The notes under the pieces are model-generated. The model was not told the DNA's origin. It ran no database searches and saw only the letters and a list, made by a program, of their open reading frames with translations. 64,000 bases of DNA from Microbulbifer bruguierae (GTDB lineage Bacteria > Pseudomonadota > Gammaproteobacteria > Pseudomonadales > Cellvibrionaceae): the NCBI RefSeq assembly GCF_029869925.1, contig NZ_CP118605.1, positions 4,321,001 to 4,385,000 on the forward strand, written 5' to 3'. A program made the translations under genes and the position numbers. This document shows positions 36,245 to 46,395 of this stretch, in pieces (positions within the stretch are counted from its first letter, which is position 1; each line of letters begins with the position of its first letter).

Positions 36245-36420
36245 GGATCAACGTCGGTTGACTCCAGATGCGGCGCATGGGAAGGCGGCATCCGGTGAAG
36301 GCGAAACCTTTGCAGATTGTTGTGAACGTATTACGGATGTTGCTGGCGCAACGGGATCGGTTCGCCACCAGATTCTTTGGGGCTGGTGTGGACCGGCACC
36401 AGTGAGGAGATAGTTACAAA

Positions 36421-37200
36421 ATGCAAACCAGAATTCACCCGACCGCAATTGTTGATGATTCGGCAAAGATTGGTGATGGGGTGCAAATCGGTCCTTACAG
36501 TATTGTGGGGCCTGACGTTGAGATCGGCGATGGCTGCGAAATCGCTTCCCATGTGGTACTGAGTGGCCCGACCAAGCTGGGTAAAAACAATCGGATTTAC
36601 CAGTTTGCTTCGGTGGGTCAGGATACCCCGGATAAAAAGTACCGGGGCGAGCCCACCACCCTGGTGATCGGTGATAACAATGTTATCCGTGAAGGTGTCA
36701 CGATTCATCGCGGTACCGTTCAGGATCGCGGCGAAACTACTATCGGAAACGACAACCTGCTGATGGCCTATGCGCATATCGGCCACGATAGCGTAATTGG
36801 GAATCACACGATTCTGGTCAACAATGTTGCGCTTGCCGGCCATGTATACGTGCGCGACTGGGCGATCCTCAGTGGCTACACCCTGGTGCATCAGCACTGT
36901 ACCATCGGCGAACACGCGTTCACCGGTATGGGGGCCGGGGTTGGTAAGGACGTGCCGGCTTATGTGATGGTGGCGGGAAATCCGGCTGAGGCCAAGACGA
37001 TCAATGCCGAGGGGTTGCGCCGCAGAGGCTTTACCCGGGAAGAAATCGCCCTGATCAACAAAGCCTACAAAACGGTTTATCGCCGCGGTTTGACGGCCGA
37101 CGAAGCGCTGGAATCCCTGGCGCAGCTGCGTCAGGAGTCTGCGGTTATCCAGCCCTGGATCGATTCCCTGAACGATTCCACGCGCGGTATCGTCCGCTGA
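36421..37200 (+). CDS. lpxA: UDP-N-acetylglucosamine acyltransferase
   Basis: A 259-residue trimeric left-handed beta-helix enzyme performing the first lipid A step. Hexapeptide repeats cover most of the length. IREGVTIHRGT and MAYAHIGHDSVIGN (with the catalytic His region) are clear, followed by a C-terminal helical domain (LRRRGFTREEIALINKAYKT). Its stop overlaps the ribosome site of lpxB. Confidence 0.97.
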   Translation: MQTRIHPTAIVDDSAKIGDGVQIGPYSIVGPDVEIGDGCEIASHVVLSGPTKLGKNNRIYQFASVGQDTPDKKYRGEPTTLVIGDNNVIREGVTIHRGTVQDRGETTIGNDNLLMAYAHIGHDSVIGNHTILVNNVALAGHVYVRDWAILSGYTLVHQHCTIGEHAFTGMGAGVGKDVPAYVMVAGNPAEAKTINAEGLRRRGFTREEIALINKAYKTVYRRGLTADEALESLAQLRQESAVIQPWIDSLNDSTRGIVR

Positions 37201-37209
37201 GGTAGTCCC

Positions 37210-38394
37210 TTGCTTGATCAGAATGGAAATAAGGGTAACGCTGAAGCTCGAACCCTGCGCGTCGGCATGCTTGCTGGCGAAGCTTCGGGCGATATCCTCG
37301 GTGCAGGTCTGATTGCGGCCCTGCAAAAACGCTTCGCCAGAGTAGAAGTAACCGGGATCGCCGGTCCCCGTATGCAGGCACTCGGTGCCGACTCCCGGTT
37401 TCCCATGGAGCGGCTATCGGTGATGGGGCTGGTAGAGCCACTGAAGCGTTTGCCGGAGTTACTGAAAATCCGCCGTACCCTGCGGCAGCATTTTATCGCC
37501 AATCCGCCGGATATTTTTATCGGCATCGACTCCCCTGATTTCAACCTCGGCCTTGAAGAGGCATTGCGTGCGGCGGGAATTCCGACGGTGCACTACGTGA
37601 GTCCGTCGGTATGGGCATGGCGTCAGGGGCGGATCAAGAAAATAGCGCGGGCAGTGGATCACATTCTCACATTGTTGCCATTTGAAGCGGATTTTTACCG
37701 CGAACACCAGGTGCCGGTGACGTTTGTTGGTCATCCTCTTGCAGACGAAATACCGCTGGATGTGGATGTGGATGCGGCCAAGCGCGACCTCGGTTTTGCT
37801 CCTGAAGATAAGGTAGTTGCATTGCTGCCAGGCAGTCGCGGCGGTGAAGTACGCCTGCTGGGGCCACTGTTTCTGCAGGCTGCGCTCTGGTGCCATCAGC
37901 GGCGCCGAGATTTAAAATTCGTGCTTCCTGCCGCGAGTCCTGAGCGCAGGGCGCAAATCGAGCAGCAGTTGGCGCAATTGACGGGGCTGGAAGATCTTCC
38001 TTTGACCGTATTGGATGGCCAGTCCCAGAAGGCACTCGCTGCGGCGGATGCCGTATTGATCGCGTCGGGTACCGCGACACTGGAAACCATGTTGATGAAT
38101 AAGCCCATGGTGGTGGCCTATAAAATGGCCGGTCTTTCCTATGCGATTTTCTCCCGTATGCTGCACACCCCCTGGGTGTCGCTGCCGAATCTGCTGGCGC
38201 AGCGCGAGCTGGTGCCGGAAATCCTTCAGGATGATGCAACTCCGGAAGCGCTGGGTGCGGCAATTCTGAATTATTTTGATGATCCGTTGCTGGGAGACCG
38301 GCTGCGTCGGGAATTCAGCGAACTGCACCAGCAATTGCGTCGGGATGCGTCGGAAAAAGCGGCTGAAGCCGTTTGCACGTTACTCGACAAATAA
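37210..38394 (+). CDS. lpxB: Lipid A disaccharide synthase
   Basis: A 394-residue GT19 glycosyltransferase joining UDP-2,3-diacylglucosamine and lipid X. It opens, after a short extension, with [18 protein letters not shown], then [28 protein letters not shown] and VGHPLADEI, and the [13 protein letters not shown] donor-site motif. The start is TTG 37210, with the lpxA stop region (GAGG) seven bases upstream; no better start exists near the conserved N-terminus. Confidence 0.95.
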   Translation: MLDQNGNKGNAEARTLRVGMLAGEASGDILGAGLIAALQKRFARVEVTGIAGPRMQALGADSRFPMERLSVMGLVEPLKRLPELLKIRRTLRQHFIANPPDIFIGIDSPDFNLGLEEALRAAGIPTVHYVSPSVWAWRQGRIKKIARAVDHILTLLPFEADFYREHQVPVTFVGHPLADEIPLDVDVDAAKRDLGFAPEDKVVALLPGSRGGEVRLLGPLFLQAALWCHQRRRDLKFVLPAASPERRAQIEQQLAQLTGLEDLPLTVLDGQSQKALAAADAVLIASGTATLETMLMNKPMVVAYKMAGLSYAIFSRMLHTPWVSLPNLLAQRELVPEILQDDATPEALGAAILNYFDDPLLGDRLRREFSELHQQLRRDASEKAAEAVCTLLDK

Positions 38395-38443
38395 GCCACG
38401 CTCTTACCCTTCTTTGAATAGTCGCTTTCCTGGTTATCTTCCC

Positions 38444-39058
38444 ATGAAATCCAAAACTGCATTGCCTGCGTACGTCTGCCCCTACACTGGAACCCTGCTG
38501 GCTGGGGTTGATGAGGTCGGCCGCGGGCCGCTGGCGGGGGATGTGGTGGCCGCAGCGGTCATCCTTGACCCGGAAAACCCGATCGAAGGCCTGGCAGATT
38601 CAAAAAAGCTCAGCGAGAAAAAGCGCGAGGCGCTATTTGACGAGATTCGCGAAAAGACGCTTGCTTATGCCATTGCGCGTGCGACGGTGGAGGAAATCGA
38701 TCAGCTCAATATTCTCCATGCCAGTTTGCTGGCAATGAAGCGGGCGGTAGAGGGGTTATCGGTGCAGCCGGAATTCGTACTGGTGGATGGAAATCGCAAG
38801 CCGATGTGGCATTACGATTGCGATACGGTGGTAAAGGGCGATGACCGTGTCGCGGCAATCGCGGCGGCATCCATTCTCGCCAAGGTTACCAGGGACCGGG
38901 AAATGGTGGATCTGGATCGGGTTTACCCGGGTTATGGCCTGGCGGGTCACAAAGGATATCCCACCAAGGTACACATGGAGGCGCTGGAGCGCCTCGGTGC
39001 AAGTCCGGTCCATCGCAAGAGCTTTGCGCCGGTGCGTCGCCAGCTGGAACTAATTTGA
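38444..39058 (+). CDS. rnhB: Ribonuclease HII
   Basis: A 204-residue nuclease that removes ribonucleotides from DNA and degrades RNA in hybrids. The metal-binding Asp-Glu pair (residues 23-24) lies in [15 protein letters not shown]. Then come [21 protein letters not shown] and the [21 protein letters not shown] catalytic segment. ATG 38444 starts just before the fold; its ribosome site is weak. It closes the lpx cluster. The usual next gene, dnaE, is absent. Confidence 0.95.
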   Translation: MKSKTALPAYVCPYTGTLLAGVDEVGRGPLAGDVVAAAVILDPENPIEGLADSKKLSEKKREALFDEIREKTLAYAIARATVEEIDQLNILHASLLAMKRAVEGLSVQPEFVLVDGNRKPMWHYDCDTVVKGDDRVAAIAAASILAKVTRDREMVDLDRVYPGYGLAGHKGYPTKVHMEALERLGASPVHRKSFAPVRRQLELI

Positions 39059-39133
39059 CCCTGAAAATTAAGAGGCGAGGGCAGCCGTTACGAGTGGCTC
39101 GCCCGGTTTAGGGGGCTGGTGTACCCGATCGAA

Positions 39134-40405
39134 TCAGCCTCGCGCTTTGCGGATGCGTGCGCTGGTGATCATCTTGTCTGACACTGCGACAATTTCGATC
39201 AGATACTCGCCGATATAAAGGCTGATGTTGCCTTCCGGGATACTTTCCAGATGCTCCATGATCAACCCGTTAAAGGTCTTGGGGCCATCGGTGGGTAATT
39301 CCCAGTGCAGGGTGCGGTTGATGTCGCGGATGGATGTGCCTCCATCCACGAGATACCAATCATCCTCCTGGGCCACGATTTCCTCGTCATCACTGGGTAT
39401 CGGGCTCGCGGTAAAGTCGCCCACAATCTCTTCCAGCAGGTCTTCCAGGGTCACTATACCCATCACCTCGCCGTACTCGTCCACCACCAGGCCCATACGC
39501 CGCTTTTTCTGCTGGAAGTTCATCAGCAGGGTCGGTAGCGGTGTGGCCTCGGGCACAAAATAGGGTTCGTCGAGGTGTGTTTTCAGGGTGTCTGAGGTCA
39601 GCTTCTCCGTCCCGTCGCGCAGGATTTGTGCGGCGCGGCGCAGGTGCAGTATACCCACCACGTTGTTGATATCGCCGCGGTAGACGGGCAGGCGGGTATA
39701 GCTACTCTCTGCCAGCTGGTGAAGGATGGCATCTGCGGAGTTGTCCAAATCGACCCCGATGACCTCGTTGCGCGGGATCATGATGTCTTCCACGGTGGCC
39801 TGGTCCAGATCGAGCACGTTCAATAGCATGCCCTTGTGCTTGGTCGGAAGCAGGGCGCCGGATTCGAATACGACGGTGCGCAGTTCTTCCGGGGCGAGGT
39901 GTTCTGCCTCGGACTCTTTCCCGGCTTCAACCCCGACAAGGCGGGCGAGCCCGTTGGAAATACTGCCGACCAGCCAAACAAAAGGAGCTAGCAGCCACAT
40001 TAGTGGTTGTAATACCACGCTGGCGGGGAAGGCGACTTTTTCCGGGTGCAGCGCAGCAATGGTTTTTGGCGTGACTTCGGCAAAAATCAGGATTGCCAGG
40101 GTGAGGGCAATGGTCGCATAGCCGAGCCCCGCTTCGCCGTATAACCGGGTGAAGAGGATTGTAGCAATGGCAGTGGCGAGAATATTGACGAGGTTGTTGC
40201 CAATCAGAATCGCTCCGATCAGTTTGTCCGGGCGCGACAGTAGGTCCATGGCACGTTTGGCCCCGCGGTGGCCGCTTTTCGCCTGATGGCGCAGGCGGTA
40301 GCGGTTGAGCGCCATCATGCTGGTTTCAGAGCTGGAGAAAAATGCGGAAATAACTATCAGCAGGCCTATCAGTGCAAACAGAAGGCCGGGCGGTATGTCG
40401 TTCAA
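39134..40405 (-). CDS. CorB-like DUF21/CBS membrane protein (CNNM family)
   Basis: A 423-residue inner-membrane protein with an N-terminal DUF21 domain of about four membrane segments (FFSSSETSMMALNRYRLRH), a cytosolic CBS pair (IMIPRNEVIGVDLDNSADAI and GYEVMGIVTLEDLLEEIVGD-like segment), and a C-terminal CorC/HlyC domain (WYLVDGGTSIRDINRTL). CNNM/CorB proteins are linked to Mg2+ efflux; the hemolysin label is historic. TTG 40405 is chosen; upstream residues are not membrane-like or conserved. It is cotranscribed with the CcsA-like gene and is the E. coli yfjD-ypjD-ffh neighbourhood. Confidence 0.86.
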   Translation of the reverse strand: MNDIPPGLLFALIGLLIVISAFFSSSETSMMALNRYRLRHQAKSGHRGAKRAMDLLSRPDKLIGAILIGNNLVNILATAIATILFTRLYGEAGLGYATIALTLAILIFAEVTPKTIAALHPEKVAFPASVVLQPLMWLLAPFVWLVGSISNGLARLVGVEAGKESEAEHLAPEELRTVVFESGALLPTKHKGMLLNVLDLDQATVEDIMIPRNEVIGVDLDNSADAILHQLAESSYTRLPVYRGDINNVVGILHLRRAAQILRDGTEKLTSDTLKTHLDEPYFVPEATPLPTLLMNFQQKKRRMGLVVDEYGEVMGIVTLEDLLEEIVGDFTASPIPSDDEEIVAQEDDWYLVDGGTSIRDINRTLHWELPTDGPKTFNGLIMEHLESIPEGNISLYIGEYLIEIVAVSDKMITSARIRKARG

Positions 40406-40474
40406 GGGGGAGCTCTTTTTATTGGGACAGGGCGATATTGGAACAGAACGGCTGAGGTCGCAAGTCAAGCGGCC

Positions 40475-41278
40475 TCAGCCTCGGGGCAAAATGACTTCCA
40501 ATGCCAGTTTGCTGCCGAAAAAAGCCAGCATAAGAATGGCAAAGGCGCACAGGGTCCAGCGCACAGCGGTATTGCCGCGCCAGCCTTTTCGCCAGTGGCC
40601 CCACAGGAGAATGCTGTACAGAATCCACGCCAGAATGGATAGCGCGGTTTTGTGTACCAGATGCTGGGCAAACAGATTTTCTACAAACAGGGCTCCGGTG
40701 ATCAGGGACGCGGTCAGCAGCAGTTGTCCGAAAGCCACCAAGCCAAACAGCAGGCTCTCCATGGTCTGTAGTGGCGGTAGCAGGCGACTGATACCAGACG
40801 GCCGGTGATTGTGCAGCTGCTGGTTCAACCAGTAGAGGTAAATGGCCTGTAGCGTGGCCAATGTCAGCAGCGAGTACGCAGAGATGGATAGCAGGGCGTG
40901 GGCGGCGATACTAGGGGATATCTGTGTGCGTGGCGAAACTCCTCCCCAGGCGTGTACGGCGGCGAGTTCTGCCAGTGCCGCCAGTGGCGCTATGGCCAGG
41001 ATCAGCAGGGTAAGCCGGTGCCGCAGGGATAGAATCAAAAGCAGTAAGGCTACGGACCAGGTAACCAGGGACAGCATGGCCAACAGGTCAAAGCGAAAGC
41101 CAACGTCAGCAAACAAGATGAATTTCAGGGACAGGGCATGGGCGACGATGGCGCCGGCGAACAGTGCCAGCATTAGTGGCTGTCGGGTCGCCTGCTGGTG
41201 ACGCGACAGCGACAGGGCTGCGACCGCAGTAGTGGCCAGATAAAGTGCAATTGCCGTCCAGTGGGCTACAGCCGCCAT
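40475..41278 (-). CDS. CcsA/YpjD-type inner-membrane protein
   Basis: A 267-residue polytopic protein with about eight membrane segments, of the cytochrome c assembly (CcsA/ResC-like) superfamily, YpjD branch. Late conserved features include HKTALSILAWILYSILLWGHWRKGW, with a histidine that in true CcsA contacts heme. YpjD is always found beside ffh but has no proven cytochrome role. ATG 41278 starts at the first membrane helix; longer forms add an unlikely leader overlapping the ffh promoter. Divergent from ffh. Confidence 0.85.
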   Translation of the reverse strand: MAAVAHWTAIALYLATTAVAALSLSRHQQATRQPLMLALFAGAIVAHALSLKFILFADVGFRFDLLAMLSLVTWSVALLLLILSLRHRLTLLILAIAPLAALAELAAVHAWGGVSPRTQISPSIAAHALLSISAYSLLTLATLQAIYLYWLNQQLHNHRPSGISRLLPPLQTMESLLFGLVAFGQLLLTASLITGALFVENLFAQHLVHKTALSILAWILYSILLWGHWRKGWRGNTAVRWTLCAFAILMLAFFGSKLALEVILPRG

Positions 41279-41439
41279 TGGGGTTGATCCGTTGTGCTTT
41301 GTGATTATGTTTAGGGCGGGCAGTGTGTCACAGCGCGCCTGTGCTGGAAAGCCCGCCTGGGCTATACTGCCGCGTTTTCGGGGATCCGGTGGGAGCCGGG
41401 CCTTCACTGCTAGCCGAATTTACGATTTGAGAAAGTGAT

Positions 41440-42855
41440 ATGTTCGATAATCTGAGCGACCGTCTGTCGTCAGCACTGAAAAAAGTCACGGGTAAGGCGC
41501 GCCTGACGGATGACAATATCCGCGATACCTTGCGCGAGGTGCGCAAGGCTCTGCTGGAGGCGGATGTGGCGCTACCAGTGGTCAAGGCATTTGTTCACCA
41601 GGTGCGTATGGCCGCCGTTGGGCAGAACGTCAGCAAGGCGCTGAACCCTGGGCAGCAGTTCGTCAAGATCGTGCAGGGCGAGCTGGTCAAGGTGATGGGA
41701 GAGGCGGCGACGCCGCTGAACCTGGCAGTGCAACCCCCGGCAGTGATTCTGATGGCGGGCCTGCAGGGCGCCGGTAAGACCACCAGTGTGGCCAAGCTCT
41801 CCAAATATCTGCAGGATCGCGAAAAGAAAAAGGTAATGGTAGTCAGTGCTGACGTATACCGGCCTGCGGCGATCAAGCAGCTGGAGACGCTGGCAGGTGA
41901 GGTGGGCGCGATGTTCCATCCGTCCGCACCGGACCAGAAACCAGTGGACATAGCTCGTGGTGCGATGGAGGCGGCGCGGAAGCAGTTTGCTGACGTCCTG
42001 ATCGTGGATACCGCCGGTCGCCTGCACATCGACGAGCAGTTGATGGACGAGATTCGCGAATTGCACGGCGTGTTGAGCCCTGCGGAAACTCTGTTCGTGA
42101 TTGACGCCATGATCGGTCAGGATGCGGTGAATACCGCCAGCGCCTTCAATGACGCTCTGCCGCTGACCGGTGTGATACTGACCAAGGCCGACGGTGACGC
42201 CCGCGGCGGTGCGGCGCTGTCGGTGCGTCATGTGACCGGCAAGCCGATCAAGTTTATCGGGGTCGGTGAGAAAACCGATGCGCTGGAAACCTTCCATCCG
42301 GATCGTATTGCCTCCCGAATCCTGGGGATGGGGGATATCCTGTCCCTGATTGAGCAGGCTGAACAGACAATCGACCGCAGTAAAGCGGAAAAACTGGTCA
42401 AAAAGGTACAAAAAGGTAAAGGATTTGACCTGGAAGATCTGCGAGATCAGCTGCAACAGATGCAGAACATGGGTGGCCTGGGTGCTCTCATGGACAAGAT
42501 GCCGGGAATGGGTGGGCTGGCTCAGGCTGCACAGCAGGCGGATATGGGCAAAGAGTTTCGGCGCATGGATGCCATGATCAGCTCCATGACCCCGGAGGAG
42601 CGCCGCAACCCGGATATTCTCAGTGGTTCTCGCAAGCGTCGTATTACCGCCGGCTCCGGCACCCAGATTCAGGATCTCAACCGCCTGCTCAAACAGCACA
42701 AGCAGATGGGCAAGATGATGAAGAAGCTCAAGGGTGGTGGTATGAGCAAGATGATGCGCGGTCTCGGCGGCTTGCCGGGCATGGGTGGTGCCGGCGGCCT
42801 CGGTGGTATGGGCGGAATGCCGGGTGGTCTGCCCCCCGGGTTCCGCAAGAAGTAA
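41440..42855 (+). CDS. ffh: Signal recognition particle protein (Ffh)
   Basis: A 471-residue SRP54 GTPase that targets nascent membrane proteins with 4.5S RNA. The N domain (MFDNLSDRLSSALKKVTGKA) is followed by the G domain with GLQGAGKTTSVAKLS, VDTAGRLHIDEQL and TKADGDARGGAALS, and then the Met-rich M domain with RNA-binding GSRKRRITAGSGT. The C-terminus is a low-complexity Gly/Met tail (GGAGGLGGMGGMPGGLPP). A TATACT -10 lies at 41363. First gene of the ffh-rpsP-rimM-trmD-rplS block. Confidence 0.97.
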   Translation: MFDNLSDRLSSALKKVTGKARLTDDNIRDTLREVRKALLEADVALPVVKAFVHQVRMAAVGQNVSKALNPGQQFVKIVQGELVKVMGEAATPLNLAVQPPAVILMAGLQGAGKTTSVAKLSKYLQDREKKKVMVVSADVYRPAAIKQLETLAGEVGAMFHPSAPDQKPVDIARGAMEAARKQFADVLIVDTAGRLHIDEQLMDEIRELHGVLSPAETLFVIDAMIGQDAVNTASAFNDALPLTGVILTKADGDARGGAALSVRHVTGKPIKFIGVGEKTDALETFHPDRIASRILGMGDILSLIEQAEQTIDRSKAEKLVKKVQKGKGFDLEDLRDQLQQMQNMGGLGALMDKMPGMGGLAQAAQQADMGKEFRRMDAMISSMTPEERRNPDILSGSRKRRITAGSGTQIQDLNRLLKQHKQMGKMMKKLKGGGMSKMMRGLGGLPGMGGAGGLGGMGGMPGGLPPGFRKK

Positions 42856-43081
42856 TGATCGCCAGAGCGTGTTTTGGCGGTGCCGGTTGGCGTGCGTATT
42901 CGCCGCTATACAAATTGCAATCGGTACATTAGAATACGCCGCCTTTCAGCTGGCCCTTGGCCGCTGTTCATTGATTTGAAAGCAGATTTTTGCTTCGGCA
43001 AAGTCGCAAATACCGCCGAGAGGCGGGATGTTCTGGTCACCCAGAGGTGACCGGTTAGTGTTGAAACTACAGGATAGCTAC

Positions 43082-43321
43082 ATGGTAACCATTCGTTTGG
43101 CTCGTGGCGGTGCGAAGAAACGCCCGTTTTATCACCTGACTGTGACCGACAGCCGCAAATCTCGCGACGGTCGTTTCATTGAGCGTGTTGGCTTCTTCAA
43201 CCCGGTTGCCCGCGGTCAGGAAGAGCGTCTGCGCGTTGATCGTGATCGCGTTGAGTTCTGGGTAGGTCAGGGCGCACAGCTGTCTGACCGCGTCAGCAAG
43301 CTGCTGAAAGAAACCGCCTGA
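43082..43321 (+). CDS. rpsP: 30S ribosomal protein S16
   Basis: A 79-residue ribosomal protein needed for 30S assembly. [19 protein letters not shown] and [21 protein letters not shown] are the S16 signature. ATG 43082 has AGGA eight bases upstream; an upstream in-frame GTG-free extension to 43028 is not conserved. It begins the rpsP-rimM-trmD-rplS operon. Confidence 0.98.
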   Translation: MVTIRLARGGAKKRPFYHLTVTDSRKSRDGRFIERVGFFNPVARGQEERLRVDRDRVEFWVGQGAQLSDRVSKLLKETA

Positions 43322-43357
43322 TTCCGTTTCTGACCGCTACGAATCCGGAGTACGTCC

Positions 43358-43912
43358 GTGGCTGAACATTCGGTTGTTAACGAAGATCTGGTCACTGTCG
43401 GGCGCCTCACTGCGGTGTACGGGGTCCGAGGCTGGGTGAAGGTGCACTCTTTTACTGAGCCGATGGAAAATATTCTGCAATTTTCCCGCTGGTGGTTGCA
43501 GGATCCCGGGGCAAAAGGTCAGGGCAAATGGCAACCTCTTGAAATTGACGCGGGCAAACGCCACGGCAAAGGCCTGGTTGTTCATATCAAGGGTGTGGAT
43601 GACCGCGATGTCGCGGCCCAGTATTGTCAGCGGGATATCGCTGTTGCCGGCAGTGAAATGCCACAACTGGACGACGGCGAATACTACTGGCACCAGCTGC
43701 AGGGCCTGCAGGTGGTGAGTCAGTTTGAAGGTCGCGAATGCCGCTTCGGTGAAGTGGTGCGACTGATGGAGACCGGAGCCAACGATGTGATGGTGGTTCG
43801 CGGCGGCGACGACGGGCGCGAGCGCCTGATTCCGTATCTGCCCGGGGAATTCATCACGGACGTGGATCTGGATGCCGGTGTGATAACCGTAATCTGGGAT
43901 CCGGAGTTCTGA
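43358..43912 (+). CDS. rimM: Ribosome maturation factor RimM
   Basis: A 184-residue 16S rRNA processing factor that binds S19 in the 30S head. The N-terminal RimM domain has [18 protein letters not shown] and [10 protein letters not shown]; the C-terminal PRC-barrel has [14 protein letters not shown] and [13 protein letters not shown] start. The stop overlaps the trmD start (TGATG), so translation is coupled. Confidence 0.96.
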   Translation: MAEHSVVNEDLVTVGRLTAVYGVRGWVKVHSFTEPMENILQFSRWWLQDPGAKGQGKWQPLEIDAGKRHGKGLVVHIKGVDDRDVAAQYCQRDIAVAGSEMPQLDDGEYYWHQLQGLQVVSQFEGRECRFGEVVRLMETGANDVMVVRGGDDGRERLIPYLPGEFITDVDLDAGVITVIWDPEF

Positions 43913-44679
43913 TGGCGGCCAAGCGCGTGGCGCTGGTGAGCATCTTCCCCGAGATGTTCGCAGCCCTGACCGACTACGGTATTAGTGGGCGGGCAGTGAA
44001 GGATAGTCTCCTTGAGGTGCGCTGTTGGAATCCCCGGGATTTCACTGCTGACCGTCATCGCACGGTGGATGATCGCCCCTATGGCGGTGGTCCCGGTATG
44101 GTGATGCTGGCGGAACCTCTGTCGCAGGCGCTGATGGAAGCGCGCAACTGGGCGGAGGAAGCCGGGCCGACCAGATCCATTTATCTGTCACCCCAAGGGC
44201 GGCAGTTGGATCAGCAGGGTGTCGAGCAGCTCTCACAGAGTGGCAACCTGGTGCTTTTGGCCGGTCGTTACGAAGGCGTGGACGAGCGCATCGTCGAGTC
44301 ATTGATTGATGAAGAGTGGTCAATCGGTGATTACGTGCTCAGTGGCGGCGAGTTGGCGGCGATGGTAATGGTGGATGCCATTACCCGATTGATACCGGGT
44401 GCCCTGGGGCATGACCAGTCTGCGGTGGAGGATTCCTTCGCTCAAGGCTTGTTGGACTGCCCGCATTACACTCGCCCTGAAGACTATCAGGGGCAAAAGG
44501 TGCCGGAAGTATTGCTTTCCGGAAACCATGAGAGAATACGCCGCTGGCGTCTCAAGCAGGCCTTGGGGCGCACGCAGCAGCGCCGGCCGGATCTTCTTGA
44601 GAAGCTGGCGCTGACCCCGGAACAGAGCAAACTGCTGCAGGAGTTTCTGCAGGAGCTGTCGCCGGGAGAAAATGAGTAA
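43912..44679 (+). CDS. trmD: tRNA (guanine-N1)-methyltransferase
   Basis: A 255-residue knotted SPOUT enzyme that makes m1G37 next to the anticodon and prevents +1 frameshifts. Seen: [53 protein letters not shown] and the SAM-knot [17 protein letters not shown]. Coupled to rimM by a one-base overlap. Confidence 0.97.
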   Translation: MAAKRVALVSIFPEMFAALTDYGISGRAVKDSLLEVRCWNPRDFTADRHRTVDDRPYGGGPGMVMLAEPLSQALMEARNWAEEAGPTRSIYLSPQGRQLDQQGVEQLSQSGNLVLLAGRYEGVDERIVESLIDEEWSIGDYVLSGGELAAMVMVDAITRLIPGALGHDQSAVEDSFAQGLLDCPHYTRPEDYQGQKVPEVLLSGNHERIRRWRLKQALGRTQQRRPDLLEKLALTPEQSKLLQEFLQELSPGENE

Positions 44680-44757
44680 TATCGAATTCGCCGGGAGGCG
44701 TGAGTAATTCGGTGGTCTAGCCGTGAGGCTACATAAATCCCTTTTGGAGAACTCCAA

Positions 44758-45108
44758 ATGACCAACAAAATTATCCAGCAGCTGGAACAAGAACAGCTGA
44801 AAGCTGAACTGCCTGCATTTGCCCCGGGCGACACCGTTGTCGTACAGGTAAAGGTAAAAGAAGGTAACCGCGAGCGTCTGCAGGCGTTTGAAGGTGTTGT
44901 GATCGGCAAGCGTAACCGCGGCCTGAACTCATCCTTCACTGTGCGCAAGATCTCTCACGGTGTTGGCGTTGAGCGTACTTTCCAGACGCACAGCCCGCTG
45001 GTTGACAGTGTTGCCGTGAAGCGTCGTGGTGACGTTCGTCAGGCCAAGCTGTACTACCTGCGCAACCTGACTGGTAAAGCAGCGCGTATTAAAGAAAAGC
45101 TCGGCTGA
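44758..45108 (+). CDS. rplS: 50S ribosomal protein L19
   Basis: A 116-residue protein at the 30S-50S interface. It contains [35 protein letters not shown] and [20 protein letters not shown] in the typical order. A TTGGAGA ribosome site precedes ATG 44758. Last gene of the rpsP operon, followed by a strong terminator. Confidence 0.98.
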   Translation: MTNKIIQQLEQEQLKAELPAFAPGDTVVVQVKVKEGNRERLQAFEGVVIGKRNRGLNSSFTVRKISHGVGVERTFQTHSPLVDSVAVKRRGDVRQAKLYYLRNLTGKAARIKEKLG

Positions 45109-45126
45109 GTTTTCTGCGCGACACGA

Positions 45127-45155
45127 AAAACCGGAGCATGTCTCCGGTTTTTTTT
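45127..45155 (+). terminator. Terminator of the rpsP-rplS operon
   Basis: AAAACCGGAG / CTCCGGTTTT stem with a five-base loop, followed by a long T-run. Confidence 0.92.
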
Positions 45156-45407
45156 GTGCCGCGAAAATGCGACTTGCCGACCCATTCCTGGCTGCTTCCA
45201 TCGTTTGTGGCTGGCTGGGCGGTGGCAATCCGGGTGTGGGTGTAGTAAAACCTGCCGCAAGCCGTCCGGTTCATTGGTATTGCTGCCATACTGGCTATAG
45301 TCTGTGCAATTGGCGCTGTAGCGTTCCCATCTTTATGGAAATTTCGCCCTTGGAACCGGCAACGACCACCGTGGTCGAAGAGCAAATAATCTGGAGCAAA
45401 TAGAATC

Positions 45408-46157
45408 ATGACCTTTTTCAAACAGCCTCTTGTCGCTATTGCCTCGTTGTTGCTGGCCGCGGCCGGGCAGGTCGCGGTTGCGGAAGTAGATGCAGCGGTC
45501 GCTAGTCAGATCAAGGCGAAACTTGCCGCCAGCAGCCCAAATGCCCAATTTGGCGAGGTGCGGGAAAGTGCGGTGAATGGCTTGTATGAGGTCGACGTAA
45601 ACGGCGGCAATGTGCTGTTTGTCTCCAAGGATGGCGGCCACTTTATTGCCGGTGATCTGTTCCAGGTGACGCCTGAGCGAGTAGTGAACATCTCTGAACA
45701 GCGCCGTGGGCTCAGTCGCGCTGCAGTGCTGAAGGGGGTGGATCTCAAGGATATGATTGTCTATTCCCCAAAGGGTGAGACCAAGGCCCGTATATACGTA
45801 TTTACCGATGTGGATTGCGGCTACTGTCAGAAGCTGCACAACGATGTGCCGGAACTGAATCGCCGCGGCATCGAAGTGCGCTACCTCGCCTTTCCACGTG
45901 CTGGGGTGAACTCTGTAGGTTATCGAAAAATTGCTACGGCGTGGTGTGCAGATGACCCGAATAAAACGCTTACGGATCTGAAAAACCGCAAGAACGTCCC
46001 GCTCAATGTGTGCAAGGACAATCCGGTAGCGGCCCAGTACAAGCTGGGCAATGAGGCGATTGACGTGCGTGGTACCCCGACGATCGTGATGGAAGACGGC
46101 ACCGTTGTGCCGGGCTATGTACCACCGGAAACCCTGGCGAAAGCACTGGGTATCTGA
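45408..46157 (+). CDS. dsbC: Thiol:disulfide interchange protein DsbC
   Basis: A 249-residue periplasmic disulfide isomerase. The signal peptide ends near residue 25 (AVAEVDA), an N-terminal dimerisation domain follows, and then the thioredoxin domain with active-site CGYC at residues 137-140 and the cis-proline in RGTPTIV. A second cysteine pair (AWCADDP and NVCKDNP) matches the structural disulfide of DsbC. The dsbC-hom-thrC-recJ order is known from Pseudomonas; xerD, usually just upstream there, is missing. Confidence 0.93.
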   Translation: MTFFKQPLVAIASLLLAAAGQVAVAEVDAAVASQIKAKLAASSPNAQFGEVRESAVNGLYEVDVNGGNVLFVSKDGGHFIAGDLFQVTPERVVNISEQRRGLSRAAVLKGVDLKDMIVYSPKGETKARIYVFTDVDCGYCQKLHNDVPELNRRGIEVRYLAFPRAGVNSVGYRKIATAWCADDPNKTLTDLKNRKNVPLNVCKDNPVAAQYKLGNEAIDVRGTPTIVMEDGTVVPGYVPPETLAKALGI

Positions 46158-46190
46158 CGGATACTAATTGATCCTGAGGGAGTTTTATGA

Positions 46191-46212
46191 GGCCGGCGTT
46201 TGCCGGCCTTTG
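46191..46212 (+). terminator. Terminator after dsbC
   Basis: AGGCCGGC / GCCGGCCT stem with a four-base loop and a short T tail (TTTGT). The weak T-run means leakage is possible. Confidence 0.65.
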
Positions 46213-46293
46213 TCGTTGTGCGGTTTGTGCGTCGGATAGCATTCTCAGACCGGTGCACAATGCTCACAGGGTGGGTCGCCCTGCGCAATTTTA

Positions 46294-46323
46294 TTGACAA
46301 TTTCCCTTGTCTCTCAGTATGGT
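46294..46323 (+). promoter_or_regulatory. Probable sigma-70 promoter of hom-thrC
   Basis: Consensus -35 TTGACA (46294-46299), 18-base spacer and -10 TATGGT (46318-46323), about 70 bases before the hom GTG. Confidence 0.6.
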
Positions 46324-46395
46324 TGTCGACCTTTTTTTGATTTAAACGCCAGTTATTGCGCTGTATTCCATTAGGGTCATGCGCGGAGGGAAGTT

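Noticed and set aside
41572..42699. 375-codon open frame opposite ffh
   Set aside because: Composition typical of an antisense shadow, and ffh is certain.
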